The notes: a model not told the origin generated them from the letters alone. A stretch of DNA of 33,335 nt from Legionellaceae bacterium (GCA_947504795.1 CANNJG010000002.1:1-33335); one strand, 5' to 3'; positions 24,927 through 32,370 are shown, counted from the stretch's first letter. A program made the numbers and translations.

Positions 24927-25544
24927 TCATTCTTTTTCCAATTCAACTTTTTGTGCGATGCCCATTTTTTCTTTCAACCGTGCGATAGCAACTGAATCAT
25001 AAGGCCGCTGTTTATGCATAACGGTAACTCGCGTAGCCCCTGTCTCTCCCGATAGACCGGCGTGGGCCGGTTCAAAAGCAGGATATACGTGCGCCATCGC
25101 TATTCGTTTGATTCGCTTGGGATGCTCTGCCTGGAAAGGATCTGGTTTACGCATATTTTTGATGCTTTTTTCAATACGTTTACGTATTTTTAAGGCTGCG
25201 CGCTCTGCATCTTCTTCGCTCACCGCCACAACAGGATTTCCTAATAAATCGACACGCATCTCGCGTGCTTTTAAACAAATTAGGTAATCCAAGCGACGCG
25301 TGAATAATACCACCGCTTCCCGTAATTTTGATTTTGAAATCCCAATTGCTGCTGCTTGTTCAGCATACGCCAAAATATCGTTTATAATACCCACATTCAA
25401 GGGCTGAATCTTAGTGCGATTATCAAAAGCATTTGGAAAAGTGAGTTGTAACCAGTGCAGGGCATCCAATCGAGTTTTCTTAGATTGATTTTTCTGTTTT
25501 TGATTAATCACCGCTGTACGAGGGTGCAGTGTTTGTTTTCTCAT
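24927..25544 (-). CDS. proQ: ProQ/FinO-domain RNA chaperone
   Basis: This is an RNA-binding protein of the ProQ/FinO family, which stabilises small RNAs and binds 3' terminator hairpins. Legionella RocC, a repressor of competence, is a related member (background knowledge). The protein has 205 residues. A basic N-terminal tail (1-27) leads into the FinO domain (about 28-125), with WLQLTFPNAF, then LREAVVLFTRRLDYL. A basic linker and a C-terminal segment follow, shorter than in E. coli ProQ. ATG at 25544 has AAGGA 7 nt upstream; the frame extends 29 codons further without support. It is divergent from the dapB unit. Confidence 0.93.
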   Translation of the reverse strand: MRKQTLHPRTAVINQKQKNQSKKTRLDALHWLQLTFPNAFDNRTKIQPLNVGIINDILAYAEQAAAIGISKSKLREAVVLFTRRLDYLICLKAREMRVDLLGNPVVAVSEEDAERAALKIRKRIEKSIKNMRKPDPFQAEHPKRIKRIAMAHVYPAFEPAHAGLSGETGATRVTVMHKQRPYDSVAIARLKEKMGIAQKVELEKE

Positions 25545-25554
25545 GCAGAAATCC

Positions 25555-25583
25555 TTGTGAAAAATAGAAAGATTATCTAGTAT
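25555..25583 (+). promoter_or_regulatory. Likely promoter of the small gene-dapB-mmsA-mmsB unit
   Basis: TTGTGA (25555-25560) and TAGTAT (25578-25583) are separated by exactly 17 nt, each matching four of six consensus bases. The start of transcription would fall near 25590, just before the ribosome-binding site AGGGG (25606-25610). It overlaps the proQ leader on the other strand, so the two directions may compete. Confidence 0.5.
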
Positions 25584-25616
25584 TTTAGCTAAGACCAACT
25601 TAACCAGGGGTATTTT

Positions 25617-25856
25617 ATCAAAACACATCACAAATTTCTCTCATTCGTTGCAATAATTTTTCCTTGTGCCATTATTTTTGCAGATGACAACCCGATTGGC
25701 GGCTTTGCTGCTTTGGCGATGCAAGCATCAATCATCGCATGGATACCTGCCGTGATCTGGGCATGGCGAATTGTACACCGTCCAGATGTCACCACCGAAG
25801 CGGCGGCTTCCAAGAAAAAATCTCCTCCTACTAAGCCTATTCGTGACCCTTCTTAA
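25617..25856 (+). CDS. Small signal-peptide/membrane protein, non-ATG start
   Basis: An open frame of 79 codons ends 9 nt before dapB. There is no ATG, GTG or TTG at its head, but codon ATC at 25617 lies 6 nt after AGGGG and a good promoter lies upstream. From there the product starts with a textbook signal sequence: positive IKTHHK, hydrophobic core FLSFVAIIFPCAIIFA, then DDNP. A second hydrophobic segment (about 29-51) is followed by a Lys/Pro-rich tail. Either the start is ATC, or the ATG has mutated and the gene is damaged. An internal ATG (25719) would leave only 45 residues and no ribosome-binding site. No family is recognised. Confidence 0.5.
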   Translation: MKTHHKFLSFVAIIFPCAIIFADDNPIGGFAALAMQASIIAWIPAVIWAWRIVHRPDVTTEAAASKKKSPPTKPIRDPS

Positions 25857-25865
25857 GGATTAAAC

Positions 25866-26606
25866 ATGTCTATTCGAGTTATTATTAACGGGGCTTCTGG
25901 AAAAATGGGCGCCATCGCATGTGAAACAATTCAAACACATCCAGCGTTTACCCTCGTTGCAGCATTAGGCCGCCATGACGATTTAGGAGACCAGATAACA
26001 CAACATCAAGCACAGATTGTGATTGATCTGACGCTTGCCGATTGCGTTTATGCCAATGCTCTCACGATTATCGAGCATCATGCGCATGCCATAATTGGGA
26101 CTTCCGGCTTGCAGCCTGAGCAAATCCAGGTATTACAACAACGCTGCAAACAACAACAATTGGGCGGCATTATCGTTCCAAATTTTTCAATTGGTGCTGT
26201 ATTAATGATGCACTTTTCAGGCGTAGCTGCGCGCTTATTATCTGAGGTTGAAATTGTTGAAACCCATCATCAACAAAAACTAGATGCGCCTTCTGGAACT
26301 GCGATAAAAACGGCTGAACTCATTGCTGCCGCACGCACACACCCCCCCCAGCAAGCGTCTTCACAAAAAATCACGTTGCCTGGGGCGCGCGGTGCATGCT
26401 ACAAAGACATCCCCATTCATTCTTTGCGTTTGCCCGGCGTATTAGCCAAGCAACACGTTATTTTTGGAAACACAGGTGAAACCTTAACCCTCGCACATGA
26501 AAGCATTGACCGTCATTCCTTTATGCCAGGATTAATTCTTGCATGCCAGCGTGTGCAAGAGCTTAAATCCATGTACTATGGATTGGAGAAACTACTGGAT
26601 CTGTAG
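25866..26606 (+). CDS. dapB: 4-hydroxy-tetrahydrodipicolinate reductase
   Basis: This enzyme reduces hydroxy-tetrahydrodipicolinate with NAD(P)H in lysine and diaminopimelate synthesis (cytoplasm). The protein has 246 residues, shorter than the 273 of E. coli. The nucleotide loop GASGKMG (9-15), PNFSIGAVLM (105-114), the catalytic pair His134-His135 with Lys138 (ETHHQQKLD) and the signature DAPSGTA (140-146) are intact. The C-terminus has VIFGNTGETLTLAHESIDR. Start ATG with AAGGA upstream. It is followed after 10 nt by mmsA on the same strand. Confidence 0.97.
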   Translation: MSIRVIINGASGKMGAIACETIQTHPAFTLVAALGRHDDLGDQITQHQAQIVIDLTLADCVYANALTIIEHHAHAIIGTSGLQPEQIQVLQQRCKQQQLGGIIVPNFSIGAVLMMHFSGVAARLLSEVEIVETHHQQKLDAPSGTAIKTAELIAAARTHPPQQASSQKITLPGARGACYKDIPIHSLRLPGVLAKQHVIFGNTGETLTLAHESIDRHSFMPGLILACQRVQELKSMYYGLEKLLDL

Positions 26607-26616
26607 GGGGAAACGC

Positions 26617-28116
26617 ATGATGTATACGGTAGCGCATTATATTGATGGTCACACGCAAATCAATCAGTCAACCGAAGCCCATAACATTTTCAATCCAGCA
26701 ACCGGCGAACCCATTGGCCTCGTGTATCATGCCGATCAAGAACTATGCAATCAAGCAGTTGATGCCGCTAAAACTGCGTGGCTGAAATGGTCATGTACCA
26801 GTCCAACAAAACGGGCCAACATTTTATTCGAATTTCGGACATTGGTTCGCCAAAATCAACCAGAACTCGCAAAACTCATTACGCGTGAACATGGCAAAAC
26901 CTATGAAGATGCTAAGGCGTCGATTATGCGCGCTATTGAGTTAATTGAATATCACTGTGGATTGGTTACACAATTACAAGGAACCTTCTCGGCAGATGTT
27001 TCCCACCATATGGATTGTTACACTATTCGACAGCCTTTGGGCGTTTGCGTGGGGATTTCGCCGTTTAATTTCCCAATCATGACCCCTATTTGGATGATGA
27101 TCCCGGCTATTGCGTGTGGAAATACCTTTATCCTTAAACCATCTGAACAAGCTCCATCCGCGACGTTACGCTTATTTGAGCTCCTCAACGATGCGGGGTT
27201 ACCTCCAGGAGTCGCCAATTGTATTCAAGGCGACCCAAAAACCGCGCAGCATTTACTCACGCATCCTGATGTTGCAACGGTAACAGCAATCGCATCAACT
27301 CCTGTTGCCAAATCTATTTACCAAACTGCGATTCAACACGGCAAACGCGCGCATACGTTTGGAGGTGCAAAAAATCATGCTGTCATTATGCCCGACGCCG
27401 ATTTTTCAACCACGGCAAAGGCTATCCTAGGGGCTGCATTTGGATCCGCTGGAGAACGATGTATGGCGATATCGGCACTCGTCACCGTGGGTAAAGAGAC
27501 CGCTAAAAACCTGCTAAACGAACTCATTCCGCTTATCCAACAAGTCGTCATTGATGCCGGCGATAATCCAAAAGCAGACTTTGGACCACTCATCAGTGCA
27601 GCGCATAAAAATCGCGTGATAGCCGCAGTAACCCAAGGTGTAGCCGAAGGTGCACGTTTGGTTGTTGATGGTCGTAACTATAAACACCCCAGTTCCCCCA
27701 ATGGATTTTTTATGGGGCCCTGCTTATTCGATAACGTAACCGAAGAAATGAGCATTTATCAAAATGAACTATTTGGTCCGGTTCTAGTCCTCTTACAGGT
27801 AGATACGCTCGATGAAGCCATCGATTTAGTCAGTAGTAATCCATATGGCAATGGCACGGCTATTTTCACCCAAAATGGCGGGCACGCGCGACATTTTAGT
27901 CACCGTGTGCAGGTCGGAATGGTCGGGATCAATATTCCAATTCCGGTGCCTATCGTCAATCATCCATTTGGCGGGTGGAAGAACTCTGTGTTTGGCGATA
28001 CCGCCATGCATGGCCTAGAGAGCGTTCATTTTTACACAAAAACCAAAACCATCACCACTAAATGGCAGTCAAACATTCATAATCAAAATGATTTTGTATT
28101 GCCAGAAAATGGCTAG
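26617..28116 (+). CDS. mmsA: CoA-acylating methylmalonate-semialdehyde dehydrogenase
   Basis: This enzyme oxidises methylmalonate (or malonate) semialdehyde to propionyl-CoA (or acetyl-CoA) with NAD+ and CoA, the last step specific to valine breakdown. The aldehyde dehydrogenase fold has 499 residues. Cys282 in AGERCMA is the catalytic cysteine with the CoA-acylating flavour of the motif. Cofactor-binding motifs are SPFNFPIMTPIWM (148-160), ILKPSEQAPSATLRLFELL (172-190) and FGGAKNHAVIMPDAD (248-262). The ATG at 26617 has AGGGGG 6 nt upstream. The frame extends upstream over the end of dapB, but that part is not homologous. mmsB follows after 9 nt. Confidence 0.95.
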   Translation: MMYTVAHYIDGHTQINQSTEAHNIFNPATGEPIGLVYHADQELCNQAVDAAKTAWLKWSCTSPTKRANILFEFRTLVRQNQPELAKLITREHGKTYEDAKASIMRAIELIEYHCGLVTQLQGTFSADVSHHMDCYTIRQPLGVCVGISPFNFPIMTPIWMMIPAIACGNTFILKPSEQAPSATLRLFELLNDAGLPPGVANCIQGDPKTAQHLLTHPDVATVTAIASTPVAKSIYQTAIQHGKRAHTFGGAKNHAVIMPDADFSTTAKAILGAAFGSAGERCMAISALVTVGKETAKNLLNELIPLIQQVVIDAGDNPKADFGPLISAAHKNRVIAAVTQGVAEGARLVVDGRNYKHPSSPNGFFMGPCLFDNVTEEMSIYQNELFGPVLVLLQVDTLDEAIDLVSSNPYGNGTAIFTQNGGHARHFSHRVQVGMVGINIPIPVPIVNHPFGGWKNSVFGDTAMHGLESVHFYTKTKTITTKWQSNIHNQNDFVLPENG

Positions 28117-28125
28117 GAGAACTAA

Positions 28126-29016
28126 ATGGCAAACATCGGATTTGTGGGATTAGGCCATATGGGATTACCTATGGCCATCAATCTTATCAAAGCAGGCCAT
28201 CAAGTGACAGGATATGATATCCAACCCGAAGCATTAACGGCTTTGACGCAAGCTGGGGGGCATGTCACCCCTGAATTATCGACGCTTGCCAAGAACAATA
28301 CGACGCTGATTACGATGCTACAAACAGGACAACAAGTCATTTCTGTGTGTTGTGATTCGGGCGGTCTCTATGTGTATGCGGCAGCGCATACACTCCATAT
28401 TGATTGTTCCACCATTGATATTTCGAGCACTCACGCCCTGCATCAGCATGCCAAGCAACATCACATTTTAAGCATCGATGCCCCTGTATCAGGCGGTGTA
28501 GCCGGCGCAACAGCGGCTAGTTTAACCTTCATGGTCGGCGGAGATCCCAGCGCATGTTCCGGCGCACACCCTATATTGCAAGCCATGGGGAAAAAAATCA
28601 TCATGACCGGCGAATCCGGCACCGGCCAAGCGGCTAAAATGTGCAATAACATGGTTTTAGGCATTTCAATGCTGGCCGTCTCTGAAGCGTTTTTGTTGGC
28701 TGACCACTTAAACCTCACGCCTCAAAAACTACATGAAGTCCTTTCTAATGCCTCAGGGCGTTGTTGGGTTACCGAACGATATTTGCCTGTTGCCGGCCTA
28801 TTAGACAATGTACCCGCCGATCACGAGTATCAAGCGGGCTTCATGCTGGCGATGATGCTCAAAGATATGCGCTTAAGCCAAGATGCTGCGCAACAAGCCG
28901 GATTGACCACCCCAATGGCCAACCTCGCAACACAATATTACCAAAAAGCAACCGACGCGGGAATGGGTGCTTTGGATTTTTCGGCAATTATAAAGTATCT
29001 GGAAACACCAAAATGA
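28126..29016 (+). CDS. mmsB: 3-hydroxyisobutyrate dehydrogenase
   Basis: This enzyme oxidises 3-hydroxyisobutyrate to methylmalonate semialdehyde with NAD+, supplying the substrate of MmsA. The protein has 296 residues. The Rossmann motif is GFVGLGHMGLPMA (5-17), the substrate-binding signature DAPVSGGVAGA (118-128) and the catalytic Lys171 with Asn175 (GQAAKMCNNM). The C-terminal helical domain contains FMLAMMLKDMRLSQDAA. Start ATG with AGGAG upstream. Other beta-hydroxyacid dehydrogenases share these motifs, but the pairing with mmsA makes this assignment firm. Confidence 0.95.
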   Translation: MANIGFVGLGHMGLPMAINLIKAGHQVTGYDIQPEALTALTQAGGHVTPELSTLAKNNTTLITMLQTGQQVISVCCDSGGLYVYAAAHTLHIDCSTIDISSTHALHQHAKQHHILSIDAPVSGGVAGATAASLTFMVGGDPSACSGAHPILQAMGKKIIMTGESGTGQAAKMCNNMVLGISMLAVSEAFLLADHLNLTPQKLHEVLSNASGRCWVTERYLPVAGLLDNVPADHEYQAGFMLAMMLKDMRLSQDAAQQAGLTTPMANLATQYYQKATDAGMGALDFSAIIKYLETPK

Positions 29017-29036
29017 TCATTCAATGATCTAAGTAT

Positions 29037-29065
29037 TTACAAAAAGAGCATCAATTTGATACAAT
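29037..29065 (+). promoter_or_regulatory. Extended -10 promoter
   Basis: TG-A-TACAAT (29057-29065) is a good extended -10 element. A weak -35 (TTACAA, 29037-29042) lies 17 nt upstream. It would start transcription about 25 nt before the next gene, whose ribosome-binding site is AGGGGA. Confidence 0.5.
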
Positions 29066-29095
29066 ACCCCGTATTACGTTTAAGGGGAATGTAAA

Positions 29096-29845
29096 ATGCT
29101 ACTTTTTTTGTCAGGTTATAATACATCTGCTTTAAAAACATTAGACGAAGCAATCCAAATACTCACTTATGTAAAGGATCAAAAATCAAAACAAAAGAGC
29201 GAAGAGAATCTATACCTGATGCTCTATGCACAACCTGAATTAGACTGTGCTGCAATAGATGAAGTCATGGCCACCCTGTTGTTGATTAAGAAGCATATTA
29301 AATACATCATACGACATCCATTTTATTCAAATAACGATATTTCACACCTTCTTCTTCATCCAACCAATACGAATATCCCAATAAAAGTTGACGATATGAT
29401 TCAAAAGGACTACATCCGTCGTGTCATCGATAAAGCAGTGACGTGCAATGCACCCAATGTTTATTTTCAAATAGTATGTGCGACTTTATTTATTGGCTTC
29501 TTTATTTTTGCTGTTCATGCAACTATGGCGCTTATTCTTGCTATAACAGCATTTCAAATACCAATGAATATCCCTATAATTCTGTGTACTGTCGGATGGT
29601 TGGGAAGTTTTATTTCAGGTGGAAGTTTGCATCTAAAAACAAACGCATTCACTGCGATCCAAGATGAGTTAAGAAGGACTCAACATGTCATTACTGCGCC
29701 ACCTGCACTATCGAGCTTTGATCGAACAAAGGTTTATAACCACTTTTTTAATCCTGATGAACGTGGTATCTCGTTGGCGAGCCAGGTTTTAAGTATCACC
29801 CACACGAGTCAAATACAAGCGGTTAATTATTATACGGCTTTGTGA
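29096..29845 (+). CDS. Unrecognised protein with two membrane helices
   Basis: I do not recognise this 249-residue protein. A soluble N-terminal region (1-120) has a helical, Leu/Lys-rich first half. Two membrane segments follow closely (about 122-150 and 157-176), forming a helical hairpin with a short loop. The C-terminal 70 residues are polar. ATG has AGGGGA about 7 nt upstream and an extended -10 promoter, so it is well set up for expression. A/T-rich codons are more frequent than in the preceding operon. It converges on the next small gene. A role in host interaction is possible but unsupported. Confidence 0.8.
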   Translation: MLLFLSGYNTSALKTLDEAIQILTYVKDQKSKQKSEENLYLMLYAQPELDCAAIDEVMATLLLIKKHIKYIIRHPFYSNNDISHLLLHPTNTNIPIKVDDMIQKDYIRRVIDKAVTCNAPNVYFQIVCATLFIGFFIFAVHATMALILAITAFQIPMNIPIILCTVGWLGSFISGGSLHLKTNAFTAIQDELRRTQHVITAPPALSSFDRTKVYNHFFNPDERGISLASQVLSITHTSQIQAVNYYTAL

Positions 29846-29897
29846 AACATGCGGATCAAATAAGCAGTGTGAGCGATGGGTTAAAATATCCGAGAGC

Positions 29898-29937
29898 TGA
29901 CCCTATAAGGGATCGTATGTGACCCTACTCTAGGGTA
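29898..29937. repeat. Two tandem hairpins between convergent genes
   Basis: TGACCCTATAAGGG (29898-29911) and TGACCCTACTCTAGGG (29920-29935) begin with the same TGACCCTA and each forms a short stem (CCCT/AGGG and CCCTA/TAGGG). They sit between the ends of two convergent genes. There is no T tract, so a classic terminator is unlikely on either strand. Confidence 0.4.
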
Positions 29938-29958
29938 GGACCCAAATCATCATTTCCA

Positions 29959-30288
29959 CTAGGGTTTTGAAGACCCATGGACCGAGTCAATATCTACATC
30001 AACGCCGTCTAGAGACACCTCAGTGGTCGCATATCTTAAACCTTGGTATATCCCGTAAGCAAGGAAAACACTCCCTGCAACCAGCAATAACGTAAGCGCC
30101 AAAAGTGGTACGTGCGCGGCCAGGATAATTGGCAAATATTTGCCAATTGAGAGGAGCGCTGCACCCGATAAAGCATAAGGGCAACTCTTTTTAAACAGAC
30201 TGCAATATGAAAAGTTTTTGGATTGATATCGCGGCTGCACAGTTGAAAATTCCCAAAAGGGGTTTCGATCATCGGTACAATCGCTCAT
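29959..30288 (-). CDS. Unrecognised small membrane protein
   Basis: A 109-residue protein with no family I recognise. The N-terminal 36 residues are polar with three cysteines. A long hydrophobic stretch (about 38-82) could form two membrane helices. The tail VSLDGVDVDIDSVHG is acidic. I chose ATG at 30288 because GAGG lies 9 nt upstream and the transcript predicted from the strong promoter starts near 30312. The frame stays open upstream only to a TTG (30327) inside the promoter. Confidence 0.7.
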   Translation of the reverse strand: MSDCTDDRNPFWEFSTVQPRYQSKNFSYCSLFKKSCPYALSGAALLSIGKYLPIILAAHVPLLALTLLLVAGSVFLAYGIYQGLRYATTEVSLDGVDVDIDSVHGSSKP

Positions 30289-30318
30289 AATAGCAAGCCT
30301 CATCTCAAATGATTTTTT

Positions 30319-30347
30319 ATTGTACAATTTATAGTATTTTTTGTCAA
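30319..30347 (-). promoter_or_regulatory. Near-consensus sigma-70 promoter
   Basis: On the minus strand TTGACA (30347-30342, perfect) and TACAAT (30324-30319, five of six) are separated by exactly 17 nt. The start of transcription would fall near 30312, about 24 nt before the ATG of the small membrane protein. This is the best promoter match I see in the window. Confidence 0.75.
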
Positions 30348-30459
30348 ATAGGCTTTGTATATTTTTTCAAGAACCGTGGGCTCTGAGGCGCGATCTTTGG
30401 AAAAAAGGGCTAAAGTTGAGAAAGCTAAAAAGAAAGATTAGAATGCGGGAATTTTCGAT

Positions 30460-30505
30460 GGGTCTTTACTTAGACCCACGGGTTAAACCCAGAAAAAGGA
30501 AGATG
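30460..30505. repeat. Relic of a palindromic intergenic repeat
   Basis: GGGTCT-TTACTT-AGACCC (30460-30477) is a perfect 6-bp hairpin, followed by CACGGGTTAAACCCAG. The stretch would translate as LDPRVKP, the tell-tale false peptide of a palindromic repeat family scattered in many proteobacterial genomes. The remaining part has decayed. It lies in the 249-nt gap between the small membrane protein and the outer-membrane protein gene. Confidence 0.4.
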
Positions 30506-30537
30506 AAAGGGCGCTGGATAAATGAATGGCGTATCCC

Positions 30538-31269
30538 CTATTGATTCGCCCAATAGGTCACTCTTGCCATAACTGCTTGTGTTTTAAAATCGCCGTTCAA
30601 GAGTGGCGTGCCATTCCCGACCCCAACACCGCAGTTTGAACATAACATGCTCTGATTATTAAGTGCCATCGACCAATAGTCATACGATACCCCTAAGGCC
30701 AATCTAGAGGTTGCACGGTACTCAATCCCCGCACCTGCAATCCAGCCATTATTCCAAGGGGTCGTAGTTCCCAATACACTATAAGGAGCACTCGCTAGTG
30801 TCGACGAGGAATTGCCAGAAGTCCACCCACCACTCACATAAGGTAACCAATGATCATAGCTATACCCTACGCGACCTTTGATAGCACCCATTTGGTTCAT
30901 ACTCGGAGTGTACCGACCCGTTACGTAAAAAGATCGCCCTATTTCAGGATTCAACCGCGCTCCGGAGAAAGAACCCTCAATACCCATTGACCAAGCTGGG
31001 GTTGCTTGATGATGCCATACTAGGGATCCTCCCCCTATAAAATTTTGGGCATTGAAATTAAAATTAGTCCCTAATAATTCTGGATTAATCGTATTAAAAT
31101 AATTGTAACTATTATAATGCCAACTCTGCCGCGCCCACCCTCGGCCAAGATGACTCACTAAAGACAACCCATCCCATCCAGCCTGTGCTGGTAAGGGACC
31201 GATTTCAACCGCTAGCACATTCATCGATAAACTGATGCTAACCCATCCAATTCCAAGCCAATAACGCAT
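30538..31269 (-). CDS. Outer-membrane beta-barrel protein (opacity/Omp25-like)
   Basis: A 243-residue precursor. The signal peptide (1 to about 20, MRYWLGIGW...NVLA) is followed by alternating aromatic strands typical of an eight-stranded barrel: GGSLVWHH, WSMGIEGSFSG, GAIKGRVGYSYDHWLPYVSGG, NGWIAGAGIEYRATSRLALGVSYDYW, and a final strand AVMARVTYW near the C-terminus. The last loop contains Cys210 and Cys213 (CSNC), which could form a disulfide at the cell surface. ATG at 31269 has AAAGGA about 6 nt upstream; the frame is open 21 codons further without support. It is a likely surface antigen; its exact function is unknown. Confidence 0.88.
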   Translation of the reverse strand: MRYWLGIGWVSISLSMNVLAVEIGPLPAQAGWDGLSLVSHLGRGWARQSWHYNSYNYFNTINPELLGTNFNFNAQNFIGGGSLVWHHQATPAWSMGIEGSFSGARLNPEIGRSFYVTGRYTPSMNQMGAIKGRVGYSYDHWLPYVSGGWTSGNSSSTLASAPYSVLGTTTPWNNGWIAGAGIEYRATSRLALGVSYDYWSMALNNQSMLCSNCGVGVGNGTPLLNGDFKTQAVMARVTYWANQ

Positions 31270-31290
31270 AGTGTTCCTTTTGTTTTTATT

Positions 31291-31296
31291 ATTATA
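31291..31296 (-). promoter_or_regulatory. Consensus -10 element before the outer-membrane protein gene
   Basis: TATAAT on the minus strand overlaps the trmL stop codon and lies about 21 nt before the ATG of the barrel protein. No good -35 is visible at 16-18 nt, so an activator may be needed or the match is fortuitous. Confidence 0.35.
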
Positions 31297-31738
31297 CAAA
31301 CTGTAATTGTCGCCACGCTTCGTATAACACAATAGCCACCGAATTAGACAAGTTTAAGCTTCGACTTGAATCGCGCATGGGAATACGAATGGGTGTGAAT
31401 ATCTGCAAAAATTTTTGCGGTAATCCTCGTGTTTCGGGACCAAACAATAACAAATCTTCATCTTGGAAACAAATAGTATCATAATTTTTTTGTGCTTTTG
31501 TAGAGCAAGAAAAGATTCTACGCATAGCATGCTCCTCAAGAAAAGCGGCACTGTTTGGGTAATGCACAACAGAGGCCCAATGCTGATAGTCCAATCCTGC
31601 GCGACGCATACGTTTGTCATCTAAAACAAAGCCCAAAGGATGAATCAAATGCAAGCGCGCGCCAGTATTCGCACACAAGCGCATAATATTCCCGGTATTC
31701 GGAGGGATTTCTGGTTCGTACAATGCTATGTGCAACAT
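31292..31738 (-). CDS. trmL: tRNA (cytidine/uridine-2'-O-)-methyltransferase TrmL
   Basis: This SPOUT-class enzyme methylates the wobble ribose 34 of two tRNA-Leu species. The protein has 148 residues. The N-terminus HIALYEPEIPPNTGNIMRLC (3-22), motif 2 LLFGPETRGLP (97-107) and the knot-forming motif 3 IPMRDSSRSLNLSNSVAIVL (119-138) are all intact. The ATG at 31738 overlaps the engB stop codon (TAATG), so translation is coupled. The frame extends three codons further to a GTG that is not preferred. Confidence 0.96.
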   Translation of the reverse strand: MLHIALYEPEIPPNTGNIMRLCANTGARLHLIHPLGFVLDDKRMRRAGLDYQHWASVVHYPNSAAFLEEHAMRRIFSCSTKAQKNYDTICFQDEDLLLFGPETRGLPQKFLQIFTPIRIPMRDSSRSLNLSNSVAIVLYEAWRQLQFV

Positions 31739-32361
31739 TATGACCACTCAAACCAATGATTTAGCACAGCGACTAACTCTTCAATCCCTTGTTTTTTTAA
31801 GGATGAAAAGGGTTGTGCGGTTGGCAGATCATAAACATCGGTATCAACCGATAATTTCATACAGTGCTGTCGAACAAGCTGCAGCGCTTGCTGAATCTGA
31901 CTCTTGCTTAGTTTGTCGGCTTTGGTCAGTAATAAATGCAACGGTAATTGGCGTCGCACCGCCCATTCCATCAAAAATTGATCCGATTCTTTCAAGGGAT
32001 GACGACAATCCATAAGCAGGACCAACCCACGTAGACTTTCACGTACTTGCAAATAATCAGCTAAATGCTCTTGCCAATCTAATTTTACTTGGCGTGCTAC
32101 TTTGGCATAGCCATATCCGGGTAAGTCCACTAAACGATGCTCATGATCTTTGACCGTAAACAGGTTGATCAATTGGGTGCGACCAGGGGTTTTACTTGTT
32201 CGGGCAAGTCGTTTGTTTGCGGTCAAACAATTTAAAGCACTGGATTTTCCTGCGTTAGAGCGCCCTGCAAACGCAACTTCATAGCCGCGATCCGGGGGTA
32301 AATGCTCAACACGCGGGGCACTTTTTAGAAATTCTGCTTGAGTATAAATATGTGATGTCAA
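31738..32361 (-). CDS. engB: Ribosome-biogenesis GTPase EngB (YihA/YsxC)
   Basis: This small essential GTPase is involved in 50S subunit assembly. The protein has 207 residues. G1 is GRSNAGKS (33-40), the G2 threonine lies in KTPGRTQ, G3 is DLPGYGYAKV (79-88) and G4 is TKAD (146-149). The N-terminal FLKSAP is typical. It lies 9 nt after def and overlaps trmL by one base, forming a def-engB-trmL unit on the minus strand. Confidence 0.97.
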   Translation of the reverse strand: MTSHIYTQAEFLKSAPRVEHLPPDRGYEVAFAGRSNAGKSSALNCLTANKRLARTSKTPGRTQLINLFTVKDHEHRLVDLPGYGYAKVARQVKLDWQEHLADYLQVRESLRGLVLLMDCRHPLKESDQFLMEWAVRRQLPLHLLLTKADKLSKSQIQQALQLVRQHCMKLSVDTDVYDLPTAQPFSSLKKQGIEELVAVLNHWFEWS

Positions 32362-32370
32362 AGGGTATCC

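Noticed and set aside
25628..25813. 61-codon minus-strand frame
   Set aside because: It is antisense to the signal-peptide frame upstream of dapB and has no ribosome-binding site.
26539..26616. 26-codon upstream extension of mmsA
   Set aside because: It lies within the end of dapB, and the ATG at 26617 has a strong ribosome-binding site and the expected N-terminus.
29014..29028. GATCATT-C-AATGATC palindrome at the mmsB stop as a terminator
   Set aside because: The stem is AT-rich with a one-base loop and no T tract, so it is not a credible terminator.
30341..30544. 67-codon very basic plus-strand frame
   Set aside because: It starts at a TTG inside a strong opposite-strand promoter, contains a repeat-derived LDPRVKP stretch and has no ribosome-binding site.
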